The translations under genes and the position numbers were made by a program. 64,000 nt of DNA from Clavelina lepadiformis (Eukaryota > Chordata > Ascidiacea > Aplousobranchia > Clavelinidae). The notes beneath the pieces were generated by a model, which did no database searches, was not told the origin of the DNA, and worked only from the letters and a program-made list of their open reading frames with translations. Positions within the stretch are counted from its first letter, which is position 1; each line of letters starts with the position of its first letter. This document shows, piece by piece, positions 25,801 through 38,200 of this stretch. The stretch is from positions 14,763,501-14,827,500 of the forward strand of contig NC_135245.1 of NCBI RefSeq assembly GCF_947623445.1. Direction: 5' to 3'.

Positions 25801-28800
25801 AAAATGATTTTAATAAATTCTTCTGGAAATTCTAGTTAAGCTGTTTCAGGGAAGTTCCCCTTCGGCCAACTACAATAATTTTCCAGAAATGTAAAGAATA
25901 AACATGTAAACCTAATTGTAACTTAATATGTTTTGTTACCTTCGAGTTGGTTTTGACCCAATATCCTTCTTACTTCCATCATAAACTAAAAAAGAATTTT
26001 CAAGTGTAGAAACAAGCAAAGTTTTGTGCTTGTAATTCATTTGTACAACTTCATGTTCTTCATTAAGCAATAGACCCGCAGTGCATGTATTCTACAAGAG
26101 AATTAAAATGTGAATTTTATACGCAAGCTCTTATGGTAAAATGCGCTTGATGTTACCCTGTTTGGAGTGGACCATTTTAGTTATATTACTTGAAAGATCA
26201 CAGTATTGGTAGTTGCTATAACCAGACCTAAGCTGACACAACTGGCCATAAAAAAAGAAACTTTGGTCGATTACAAAATTTTTGAACTGAATTTTTATGT
26301 CAAAAACTTCAATTATTTATCAGTAGCGTCACATGAAAGAAAACGATAATTACTGCATTAATCTGATTTGCAGATTAATTTTAACTGTCAAGTGGCACAC
26401 AGCATACACTCAAAATCGTCCAGCATGCATCCAGAACAGGTAAGGTAAGAATTAAACGGAAACTAAGTTATAATATCCACATACAACAGCGCAGTGTGTG
26501 GCTGAAAAAAAAAACAGATGGAAACAAAGGGGAAAATCGGAAGTTTGGTTACCATACCTCTTGAAATAGAAGTCGCGGCTACTATTTTTTTTTCTGATCA
26601 TTTGATCAACGGCTTCTACTTTTTTAATCAGATCAACAGACGATCGGACTCTTTTACTGTACTGCTAATCCGGTTCTTTATAACTTGTGTCTTTGTTCCG
26701 TATTATTGCGTGTCAATTAAGATAGTACCACAAAGAGAGTACCTATCGCAGAAGCTCATGTTTGTGAGCAACTTTCGAAAGAGTAATAAGTAATTTAGTA
26801 TCATTCGCTGTGACTTCTAATCAAGGGCGGCTACTATTTTTTATTTTCAATCATTTTACCAAAATAGTCATAAATATATTGGTTGAATATATTATCTGTA
26901 GACATCAAGTACCGTTTTCTTGTTGCATACCAGCACGATAAAGTAGAAAATCAATTAAAACATTAAACTTCAAATGTTGTCATCAAACGTTTTATTAACT
27001 TACACAGAAATCCTTTAAAAGGATTTCAAACCCAGAATTTTCAAAACCTGACACTTTTACTGTATTTAACGAATTTATAAAATTGAACTTAAAGTAAGGG
27101 GCAAATCAAAAAACAAGTTGGCCTTAAAGCAAAAAGTAGTTGTCAGTAAATATATTGGTGAAAGGATTTGTACTAATATGTAGTGATTAAGCAGTTATTG
27201 CAAAAACTAAGTGGTAAAAAATCGCAAATTCATCGCTTAATCATAAGGATGGGGATCCTTATTACATTTCAATATAAAAAAATAAGGAGCACTCAGGTAT
27301 TTGGATCAAATATGAATAGAATGTTTCGTGTGGCCAACAAGTATTAAGTATAATTAAAGCATACTTAATTTCAAACAGAAACATTTTGTGTTAAATAAGC
27401 TTAAGGTTAGCTTATCATTAGTGTATTAGTAGTGGTTAATGTAAAGGCTAACCTACAGTACAGTTCAATCTTGGCTGTTGGCTCTAGCGTAGTTTGGTGC
27501 CAGTAACTGCGGTAAAAACAAACATGCTTAACCAGTTTAGGTACTGTCATCTGTGATATTCCTATGTTTAACATTATTTGCTGCTATTCACCTGCCTATG
27601 GACACGTATTCAATCCAAAATGAGTTAGCTAGCCTACTATTTCTAATACAAATCCCAGTCAACAGAATCTTTTTACCAGTATGTTTACTCACAACTACTT
27701 TTTGATTTAAGGCCAACTTGTTTTTGGACTTGCATATCATTAAAGTTGGCCATATATTTAATGCTTTGAAGCATAATAGTACAATACAATGCTTTAAAGC
27801 ATAACAATAAACTAATAATAATAATATGTCACATGTATAAAACGTATGAAGTTTTTTACATACCGCTGTAATATATAACTGTAAGCTACGGCTTATAAAG
27901 TTTTTTTATCATAATTATTGTGGCATTGTTATGACATTCAAGGGCGGCTTGCAATCAAGTCAATACATTGAAAAAGGTTTTAAAAAAACTCATTCTTTTT
28001 GTAGTTTCTAAAATCATTCTGCACGGCAATACAAAAAGTAAGAAGCACAAAAAAGTTGGTGGCAAATTACAAAATTATATCAACTAGTTTCTTACAAGGT
28101 CAAAGTTGACATCTGTGCAAAAGATACATCCTGCTAGATCAGCAGAAAATAATTTCATTCCATTTGGACTCCATTCCAATGAGCAAATAGCATTTTTGTG
28201 GATTTTTCCCAAGGAATATTTTCGGACCTGAAAAATCAAGTCAGTAGGTAACATGTTGGAAAGTGTTAAAAGCCTACGACAATTTATTTATAGTAGGTTG
28301 TAAGTATGTTAAACTATTGCCTTCCTTCATGTAGCACCAAACATTGTACCATTACTGATTAACCAAACGCAAGTGGGTAACTTGTTCCGGGAAATATATT
28401 TACCATGTGCTAATATATACAATGTAGTAATGGTCAACGAACACACACAGATGAGTTCACATTATTGCGCAAAGGTAAACTTTGCTTAAGTACTGACAAG
28501 AAGGATTTAACTACGGGCATATTCTTTAAAGAAAAACTTTTGTTCAAGACAAAGAATTAAAGCATTGAATTCACAATATTAATCCATTTATTCCAAATAT
28601 ACATATCGAGATTAACTTCATAAAAGCATTGTCCTCAAGTTTACAGGTCTTCAGCAATAAGAATGTGGAGGCCTAAGGTTACCTGTTTTGCAATTATTGT
28701 GCTTCCAGAGAAAATAATAATTACGACTTGTCCATCTTTAGTTCCCATTGCTAACTGACATTCAAGACCAGTCATCAACTTGACACAGGTCACATGATCA

Positions 28801-29433
28801 TCTTTATTCTACAAATTCAAACACATATATGCTATTACAGACTTGTGTGTTATATTTTCTTTAGAAGATACAATCAGTTGCATGAATGGATTGCATCACC
28901 AATGAGCCAGATTGTAAATGGTGATAGTTCAATACAACTTTAGAATAAAGGAAAAATTTTCTAATGCATGTGCTTCTTGTTGTGAAATATGACATGGGTC
29001 AATTAATCCTTAATCTGGAAATTTCTGTTGTACACTAGATTTTCATGTCAAACACTTTGTAATATACATTGTGGCAAAAATATTTATACGTTACAAACTT
29101 CAACAAACTAAACGTTGCAATAAGTTTTCAACCATGGCAGTAATACAGTTAAAAAGCATAACGTAAGTTCTGCATTTATTACAAACAGCATTTTCTTTAA
29201 ACACAAATGCATAGAATATCTACCTGGGAAACAACTTTAATCGTTCCACCATGCTCACGACTGTGAAGAAAGGTACATCCTGCAGTTGTGCCGAGGGCAA
29301 TGTGACATTTTGATACATCAAAGGAAATAATATCAGCCACAACCGAAAAAAATGCATGATGTATTTTAGGCGGAGTAGCTTTTAAAAAGTCTTGCATCAG
29401 GGGATATTCTTTTAGAACTCTGGTCTTCTCCAT
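16868..29433 (-). CDS. TECPR2: TECPR2, tectonin beta-propeller protein of autophagy/ER export
   Basis: In vertebrates TECPR2 binds LC3/GABARAP and trafficking complexes and supports COPII-dependent ER export and autophagy. About 25 coding exons join to roughly 1,400 residues (human 1,411). The first exon (29224-29433) starts at the ATG at 29433. Exons 28683-28808, 28096-28227, 25940-26091 and 25417-25673 encode the WD40-like N-terminus, with IHKNAICSLEWSPNGMKLFS and FATRPGLRVWVANTSGTV. A low-complexity linker is mainly the exon 22353-22922. Exons from 21829 down to 17426 carry tectonin-type repeats, for example KTLWAVDDKGGLWCRSRV and QSVWAVDQSGSIFVRMG. The last exon (16868-17070) ends DDLTWEII, matching the human C-terminal LC3-interacting region. 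Less certain points: the junction between the exons near 24009 and 23758, where more than one splice choice keeps the frame. The exon 18689-18874 needs the acceptor before TATACC to avoid a stop. Confidence 0.92.
27101..27733. mobile_element. Inverted-repeat element in a TECPR2 intron
   Basis: About 60 bp at each end are inverted copies of each other. The left end contains ACAAGTTGGCCTTAAAGCAA and AAAGTAGTTGTCAGTAAA; the right end, read inward, contains ACAAGTTGGCCTTAAATCAA and AAAGTAGTTGTGAGTAAA. No clear target duplication or coding frame is visible. It occupies the large intron between the exons at 28096 and 26091. Class unknown. Confidence 0.6.
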
Positions 29434-30960
29434 GTTGGCCCTTCAACTTTCAAGTTACTTGCTTCTACAAATTACATCTACTCTTGTGAAACATAAACAT
29501 CACATGGTAATGACTTTCATATATCTATAAATTTTAAAGATAAAGTTAAACAGTCATAGTTCATCAATTTTAGTTACAAGAAATATCATAATACTTCTAC
29601 GTTCTGCAGTTTACATTTTACACCATATCATGTACAAACATTACAGCACCCTTTCTGTAAGTTGTGATACACTGATCATTTCGTTTCAGAGAATTATAAA
29701 CTGTCATGTGTCATTTATTTATTTTAATTTTCATAATAGGAACAAAGACATAGCATAGCATGAATGCCTAGGAAAAAATGACAAAGCCAAGAGAACTTAA
29801 AATGTGCATTAAAGTAGTGATGATATAAAAAACGGAATGAAAAATACTGCACCAATAAGAGATAGAAAGAAGACTGTTTTACTGAGGTTGATTAAAAGTC
29901 CCATGAATTAATACACACATTGAAATTACATTTAGTTACGATATATATGGTTAAATTTATACGGAAAAACTGTATTGAAAGCATAATTCTTCTAACATTC
30001 TAACTAAGTTCGAAATGTGTACAGACTACAATTAGACAATATTTTAAACTGTGCATGTGTTTGGAGATGATGAATATCTAACTAGCTTTGCAATCTGGCT
30101 AAACAAAGATCAAAAATACCAATAAAACCTTAATCATTAAACATTTAGAAAGTAAACCTTAAGCATGTGTAACTATCTAGAGTTCTAGACATTGCCACAT
30201 GCATCAATAGCTGAAGAAACATTACAAGCAGCATATATTTGAGATGTCAGTCTTGACATGAAAATGTACTTAAAATAAAAGTGAATTGTTCAATTTATAT
30301 TATGGCGTGATATAATTTTTATTTTTTATAGACTAAAGAAACGTTTCCATAATTTAAAACCTGGCAATGATTTTTCATCACTTGAGCCCCAGTTACAATT
30401 TTCTTTTTTGGAAATTCTATGTTTTATTGCTCGAATTTGGAACTAGGACCACTGGAAATTGCAGAGACTCATTAACCTAAATCTGGAAAGTGAATTCGTG
30501 ATTCATAGCTGGCGTGAAGCCATCAACCACCATAGAGTCATTTGCGAGCACCAAGCACATACAGTTACCTTTTGGGGTGATATGCACTAGGCTTTCTGGC
30601 ATGTCCGTCAAAAGTTATTCATATAACTAAGCTTATGCATTGTGAATCTTGATCTTAACAGTAGTATTACTGAACTGCTACTCGTTCAAGAAAAGAACAT
30701 CAAATAAAAATGGTAATCTAACTGCCAACTGAAAACTGAGGAGAATCAGGCATACAAACGCAAAAACTTGGCATATTGTAAGGAAATAAATGCCTACGGT
30801 CCTAAATTTTAAACACAATTTTTATATCATACCGTCAGTCAAATATACATAAAACACCTTTGTATGTATACTGTAATCAGCATGAAAGTTAAAATACTTG
30901 GCAAGCATGTTAACAGGGGTCAAAACAAATGGTCCCATGTTCCTCATGCATTATACGACA
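29434..30960. other. Intergenic upstream of TECPR2
   Basis: This includes the TECPR2 promoter and any non-coding first exon. It is AT-rich, with no recognisable coding exon or repeat boundary. Confidence 0.35.
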
Positions 30961-30969
30961 TATGTCAGA

Positions 30970-31460
30970 AAACTTCCAGCTTTGGTGTCACAAAAGATCT
31001 ATTTCAAACCCAAACTACAAGTTATCCCCTTCAAAGTAATGCCCTTGGAGTCTAATGCGTTTTCCCATCCTTCTCTCCCACGCTTGCATGCACTTCTGGA
31101 AAGATTCTTCCAAGATTCTCAGTAGCTCTGTCACCACGGCCTTTTTGATGCCATGCACATCTTCAAAACGGGTTCCATTGATGGCCCCCTTGAGCTTGGG
31201 GAAGAGAAAGAGGAGGTTGCTCCAGCACAGTGATGTTCTTCTGGGTCAGGAACGCTCTGATAGCCAAGGCAGTGTGGGCAAGTGCGTTGTCATGGTGAAG
31301 CACCCACGAGTTTTCTTGCCACAACTCTCGCCTCTTCTTGTGCAATGAACCAATCAAGCGTCGCAGTACATCTTTGTAGATATGCTGGTTAATCATTTAG
31401 CTTTGTAAGAAGAACTGGTCGATGCCCCTCACATCGAAGAATGCGATCAACATGAGTTTA
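30970..31460 (-). pseudogene. Mariner transposase fossil, third aspartate lost
   Basis: Reading the minus strand gives, in order, LMLIAFFDVRGID, then INQHIYKDVLRRLIGSLHKK, WVLHHDNALAHTALAIRAFL, LFPKLKGAINGTRFEDVHGI and the C-terminal YFEGDNL followed by a stop. These are landmarks of a mariner transposase. The HHDNALAH motif with the second catalytic aspartate is intact. The segment that should hold PYSPDLAP, with the third aspartate, is deleted, and the frame shifts there; a stop also precedes the INQHIY part. The N-terminal half is missing. It is a dead 3' fragment. Confidence 0.88.
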
Positions 31461-31479
31461 GTTTACTACCAGCTGGTTA

Positions 31480-31771
31480 CGCAATTAGTATTTTTTTATT
31501 TCGGTAAATGGTTAAATGGTCTCACTTTTATTGATTAAATTACTAAGCTAAACTGAAAATTGAAATAAACGCTATTTTTCAACTTGAAATCACATTTTTT
31601 TCCAAATTTTAAATTAATTTAAAACTAATTCCCTCCGACCCAAACTCTCCCCTCTCATAAATAAATTAGATCAAAAATAATTTCGACAAAAAGCAGTCAA
31701 ACAATAACAAGATTCGACCCCAAGACTTCCAGTATACAAACCCCATCATTAGCCACTATGCCACCGCAGTG
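31480..31771 (-). repeat. tRNA-derived SINE
   Basis: On the minus strand the head reads CTGCGGTGGCATAGTGGCTA, resembling a tRNA A box, and about 30 bases later GGGGTCGAATC, resembling a B box. These are the two internal RNA polymerase III promoter elements of tRNA-derived SINEs. The unrelated body matches the copy at 9757-10060. It sits directly beside the mariner fossil. The SINE family cannot be named from the sequence alone. Confidence 0.7.
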
Positions 31772-32698
31772 TTTTCTTCTCTCCGTCTAAAACGAGACTC
31801 ATAAACCCATTAGCGAAAATCTGCTGGTCACTGCATTATGATTCAGCAACTTCGATAAACAGACGGTTGGACGCCAGTGAAATCGTCACTTGGATTGTTG
31901 AATTATCCCAATAATTTCTTAGAAGTTTTATAGGCTACATATCCGTTGTCTGACTTAATTGCAAAAGCAAACCAAGCTAGTTTAATCAGCTGGCCCCTGG
32001 TTATACATTCCAGGGCAAACAAACTGACGGTGTGTTCAAGCTACAGACTGTTAATTTTATCTTAACTGTTGTACATTAGTGGATGGAAAAAGAAAAGAGA
32101 AACCCATCGTGGTATTGTTTTGTTTATTTTTCTTCATAACCAGTGCGGATTGAAAGTTACGATGCTAACCGTCATAGTTATAGAACAATAAAACACGTGC
32201 TCATAAACAATTACTGGACAAGAAAAAGGTGTGGAATAGGCTACTAGCAGATGTTATTTTGTCTAACTCTAATACCTGTCCAAACTCTAGTCTAGTGCAA
32301 CCTTGGTCTGTTGGTTTTCTTCGTATGCATGACTGCTGATACATTGCTGCCAGAAATTGAAAGCAACAAATAAAGAACAACAGCAACTTTGTCATGACCT
32401 GATGTGGTAAACTTCCGCATTTTACAACCAGTTCCGTCACATGATCTTTTCGAAAGGGGAATTACCTATTTACAAAGCTATTAACAACGCTTTTATTAAA
32501 ATACCTTTTTATGTTTAGTTGTAAAACCATTGCAGGTACTTCTAACCTTCAAAATTTATCAGTACAGCACATTTAGTACTTATCTAAATGGTATCATAAA
32601 CAACAGCAAATAATACAAAGCAGAATTAATTTAAAAGATATATCATGAACTAACATCATAATAAGTTTAATTTGCAAATAAAAGCTGCTACGATCGTC
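31772..32698. other. Intergenic
   Basis: No established gene. A short minus-strand frame starting at 32395 begins with a hydrophobic leader and ends at a good splice donor near 32276; it is treated as a finding, not as a gene. Confidence 0.3.
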
Positions 32699-32770
32699 TC
32701 CCAGGTGGTCTAGTGGTTAGGATTCGTGGCTCTCACCCACGCGGCCCGGGTTCGATTCCCGGTCTGGGAA
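32699..32770 (+). tRNA. tRNA-Glu (anticodon CTC)
   Basis: This 72-base cloverleaf has a 7-bp acceptor stem (TCCCAGG with TCTGGGA, discriminator A), A box TGGTCTAGTGG, an anticodon loop with CTC, and B box GGTTCGATTCC. It is very close to the common animal tRNA-Glu(CTC). A T-rich stretch follows about 25 bases downstream (from 32804), suitable as a polymerase III terminator. No intron is seen. Confidence 0.96.
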
Positions 32771-34918
32771 AAGACTTTTTTGCAGAGCAAAATATTTCTG
32801 CGTTTTTTTTGTTCTTTTATCCTTGCAAATATAATTGTATGTTATTAGTTTTTCAATTAGATCAAGTCCTTACTCAGATTAAAGGTGTAGAAAAGGTTTT
32901 AGCTGCTTCAGTGTGTCTTAATCTTTCCATAGTTGCACGACAAGTTTCCATTTTCCAATGGGTTTGGTGGCCGTGCTAACCTTCCACTGTTGTAGCACCA
33001 CTGTAATTCACACAGTGCACGTTTTAAGTTATGTCGCTTTTTCCCGTTCCTTGATTGTCTGTGTGCAGTGCCAGCGTAGTGATCCCCTGCATGACGTAAT
33101 AAATTCATTGTCTGATATAATTGAAAAAGGGCTTAACTCAACAGAACACAAGCAACTATTCAGTGGCTGAATAGTATGATACCATAGCAGCTTTTGCAAA
33201 TGCCTATATGCATATGCTGGCAAACAAAATACGGTAGCCTAAAGGCTACAGGTGTTGGCCTACTTCTGTCTGTAAGTTCTCTAAGCTACTTGTGTATAAC
33301 GCTTATTGCGTATTGAATGAATAAATTTATTACTTCACAAAGGGGGGTCAATATTTAGCAGGGGGTCACTATTTGGCACGACCCGGTGTTAGGGAGTTTG
33401 AGGCCACCCAAGCCTTGGCATTGGGGCCTCCAAACCATTTCTGGTTTAACAAACCATACACAATAAAGTATTTAACACAAATAGTGTCTATTTCTCCAAC
33501 TGCCGGTTACCGAATTTGGAAAAAACTACTTCGGTAAACGCGCATTGATGGTATTTCTTGTTTGAAGCTAGAACGAAGTTAGCGCCATACTTTTCGCTCC
33601 AATGCCGAATTGTATGGCAAATCAATATAGTTTTTGCGCTGCTATTTCTCAAATGTGATTGTATTTTGTATGATCCGTTTCGTGTCGATAAATTTATGCC
33701 TTCCTACTTAGAAATAGGAAATGTTTTGTAATGGAATGATTGGTTTTGGTTGTTGAACTTGATTGTTCCAGTCACTCCAATACAATGTTCGATTGTCTGA
33801 ATTGTTTATAGCGCTCGATGATACATGAGCCTCAAGGTCGTTAATTGCTTTATCAACCCTAGACTCGATTGTTCAGCTAAAAGCTGATTGTCTTGTGAAG
33901 CCGACAAGCAAAGTTGTCTAACTTGACACTGAGCTTCTCTTAAATTGTACTCTTCAGTAGTTTGCACAAATATGTTGATTGTATAAACTGATTATATTGT
34001 TTCTTCTTTAAACGATTACAAATTGACAGAACATTGGCACATCAACAGCGTTTCATTCAACAGTTAATATTATAGCATTGAGACTAGTAGACTTCAGCTA
34101 TTTTCAACTGTATTGAGTTACTGCTTGCTGGTAATTGTTAACGCAACTGTACGACTTTTTACAGCAAGCAAAACACACACGAAAAAAGGCATGACGAAAT
34201 ATGATCGCATAAGTTGCAGCGGCAATCAGGAAGCTGTCGTGACGTAGTGTTAAACTTTACTGATACTACACTTAAGGACGAGAATTCTATGTTTTACACA
34301 ATTTTATATTACATTAATTCATAATATTATCACAGTTTCTACAATTGCAGTACATGTTACTGCCTATTGTTTTATACTGCGTTAGACTACAGTATACAAT
34401 ATCAAAAGGTACAGCAAAGCATTGTACAGTACAACAATTTTCTGTTTGCATTAAGTCACACGAAAGTGACTTTTCAGTTTTCACTTTTTAGTCTATCTCA
34501 TTCATTGTCTGTAGAGGAAACGAAAAATAAAATACCATAACAATAAAATAACCATTGTAGCGAGATAAAATAAACTCCATCAGCAAACAATAAGAGTGAA
34601 AAATAAGGAAAGCTCAAGGGCTTAAAACGAGCAAGAATAATGTAACCAAATGAAAAAAAATGAATAACGCTTAGCAATGTCACTAAACTCAACATACAAT
34701 AACCAAGTTAAGAAAAAATAATCACAACGACAAAACTATGCTCATGTTACGAGTGACAGTTTATCCATTTTGTTGCTCGTAACTGTAATGAACTGAAATA
34801 AACTTAAATAAAATTCTTCGCCAAGTTTTGCGTTTTTATCCGGAAAATAAATGGAAGATGAGCAGTTATTTCACCGACAGTTTCATATAGGTAGTAGACT
34901 TTTTGAACGGAGAAAAAG
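32771..34918. other. Intergenic between the two tRNA genes
   Basis: No coding exon is recognised. Sequence around 32960 (GGTTTGGTGGCCGTGCTAACC) resembles a short stretch near 838, which may reflect a decayed repeat. Confidence 0.35.
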
Positions 34919-34990
34919 TGCGTCGACCGGGAGTCGAACCCGGAACTAGTGCTTGGAAGGCACCAATGCTAACCGTTACACCATCGACGC
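34919..34990 (-). tRNA. tRNA-Gly (anticodon TCC)
   Basis: Read on the minus strand this is a 72-base cloverleaf: acceptor GCGTCGA pairing with TCGACGC, discriminator A, A box TGGTGTAACGG, anticodon loop CTTCCAA giving TCC (plus-strand 34955-34957), and B box GGTTCGACTCC. No intron. The sequence agrees with animal tRNA-Gly(TCC) genes. Confidence 0.96.
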
Positions 34991-35250
34991 TTCATGTTTC
35001 CTGTAGAAGAATTTTTTAATGTTAACACTTCAATTTAGAAAATCGTTAGTGCAGTTGACATTGGCAAACTTAATGTGTACTATCATAACAATTGCGCCAT
35101 AATCAGTATTTTTTAGTAATAATGCACATATTACGACCAGAAATTTTACCTTTTCACTTGCAGAATATGCAAAAAGTTATAGAAAAATTATTTGATAACA
35201 AATTTTACAGCAATCAAACAAACTGCAACTGATCGAAACTTTACTAGAAA

Positions 35251-38200
35251 ATGGTGAATGCCGTAGATCCGAAGTGCAAGCCCTGGCCAGTGGCAAGAGA
35301 AGAATTAGATAGCATTGCTAATGAAGCATGTAATTCTGAAAGAAACGACCAGTCACTTTGCCTAACGCCCTAACCCATGGTTTTCATCACCTAGTGACCT
35401 ACGAATTTCGAGATCCCATTCGATGTATGGCGTACAAAGGTAGTTCTGGTCGCGAGGAATTTTTGAGTGAGTATAGGACGGATTTGAGTATGCCTATTGT
35501 ACGTATAAACATTTATCCGGTTTTATAAAAATTTGCTACATTTGTGGTAATATGTGTAAGCTACACTGAAGTGATTTATTCTAAATCAAGACATAGGTTG
35601 TCATTTTGAAGGTTAACTCTATTTTGATTGAAATGACTTTTAGCACACCTGAAGAAGCAAGCTCGTGTAGAAAAATAAAAAATAACGTTAACCTTCAGAG
35701 TGCCAATCTATATCTTGTTTTTATTTTGCTATTTTGCCTACTGGGTTAAGACGGTTCAGCCCCGATAAACTTACTCTTTTTTGTGATAGTCTAGTGTAGT
35801 GATTTTTGCATTCGGATTCGAATAAATTTGTTTGTAAGATTGGTGTTAAGGGAAAAACAAAAATGATTTATCGCAATGCATAACATTCGGATTTGTGTTT
35901 GACTCTGCATATGATGCGGACAAATTTGCAACTCATTTTAGTTAACTTTACAGTTGTTATTTACAGCAAATCACGGCACAGGCCCAGGAAATGTGTTCAA
36001 TTTGAGAGCATTTTCCAAAACTTCCCAAGTTGATAGACCACGTAAAGGTAAGTTTTATATTATTTAATATATTACATTATTTCGTTTACCGTCAAAAACT
36101 TCTTTTTTGGTTAATGTTTCCGTGACTTGCTTATGAATATAATGAGACAACTGTGATAGTTGTGGAGACGTAGTAGTTTGCGGAATGCAAGTAACGTTTC
36201 ACACGTTGCAATTTGTAGTGTTTACTCACAAATATCCTGATTACGATTGGATATAACTGTGCTTGCAGCTACATGGACTATACAATAGACTTAATTAGTT
36301 TTGGCATGTGCTTTATTTCGTCGAATATAAGCTCCCCGTGAGCATAGGTCGCACTAAGATTTATTAAGTCCGACTCTGAATATATCATGGCGATCAAACC
36401 AGTACTTGACCGAAATTAGGCCATGCACTTCTTTGCAGGGATACGCTAGAAATCGGAATTTCCTGTAAGTTTGGATTAAAAAATATGCTTGGGCTGCACT
36501 AAGTTTTGTAAAGTTTTAGCACTATTGCTGGACGTTAGATAGAAAACATATTACGCCTAGCCACACCCTAGTTATAATTAATCCGCACCAAGTATATAGT
36601 CTGAATAATCGTATCGTTTACTTTTCACCATTGAGAGCAAAAAACGGTAAGCTAGTAAACCTTGTTACAGCCTATACAATCCCGCGAAAACTTGCTCACA
36701 AACATTTATTGAAGGGACTTGAAAGTACAATTATGGTTTAATTTACTATGGTGCTATGACGATGAAAGGTTTGACACGGCAACCAATAAATAAATATAGG
36801 CTACACTGCGGATTATATTCCAAAGTATGCGGTTGAAATATAAAATATTTTATTCAAATTATAAACCTCAAACTCAAAGGGTTAGTAATAACTAATAACA
36901 ACGCTGTGGTGCGTTAGCGTCATGTGATCAGAGTGGAGACATTGCTTGTGATATGCGGTAGACTTTAAAATATCAGCTGCTTTCTCGTCTCTATATACAA
37001 GTACTTTGACATCATAATTTTACCTGCAATTATATTTTTAACCTGCAAGTGTAAAACCAAACGGAGATTGACACACAGTTTTATACATTATAAACAAAAC
37101 AGTGATGTACCGGTAGTTTGGAATTCGTATGTAAGGTACCCTTTTACGAACGTGAAAATACCGAAATACCAAGTTTAGAATAAAGTTAACGTTGAAATGA
37201 AACCACATGTCGTGGCTGGTGTATAGGAATTGTACCTATTCCGTCGACTTTTCACCAAACCGAAAAGTCAGTTCCAGTATACATGGGAGGGTACGTGCCA
37301 CAACCCTCCCTTGAGTAAGTTCCGTTCTTGGTGCTTAAGATGACGTTCTTATGAACTATCAAATGTTGGTTTTCTGTTCAATATGATAAATAGCGCTTGA
37401 AACAATAAAAACTGTTGCTGTTATTTTATGTTCAAGACAGTGGACAAACTAATAAAGAAAATTATACCCATCGGTTTCCGGTACATGGTCCTCCGCTCCA
37501 ACACGTTGTATGGATTCCAAAGCACAGGTATGTTTTAGTAAAAACTAGGGCCAGACTGAGTACCACTTGTCAGATCATTTTGTCAACTTCTTTAATATAT
37601 AATGAAGAGTGCACTGAAATAAACATTAATTAAAAAATCGTTGCCTAAACATAAATAGTTATAACAGACATTAATAATGTCACTGGATATTTCTACGTTT
37701 TATGAGCACTGCAGTTTAATGTTGTATCACCCAATTTGTAAGGCACCAATTTACGGTGTAAGCTATTTATAACATTTTGTATTCATATCTATTACCCCGT
37801 AAAATGTTATGGAGCTTTTATCGTAGTATATCTGTGCATTGTTTGTTTACTCCAATATTATACAGTAATTAAGTCCAGTGTGTGTGTGTGCTAACATCTG
37901 TTTTATTGGCGCGGTTCATTGTTTCAGCTGTGTGTGTATACGTGTGGGTTTTCATAACTGCCCCCGCACTGCTGCACTTTTTTACCATTTACATGCGCAT
38001 AGTTTTTAGCGTATTTCTTGTGACGCGTTATTCTGCTATTTTTGAGGACATAAATAGTAATTAGCGCCCCGCGCTTATTTTCTTGTTGCCTACTGTGTTG
38101 GAATTAGTGTTTCTTTGGTGGAGAGTGCTTTGGCAGATTTGATTTAATTCGTCATTGGGGTTTTGACTGAAGGAATAAATAAAAATAAGTGTTGTATCTC

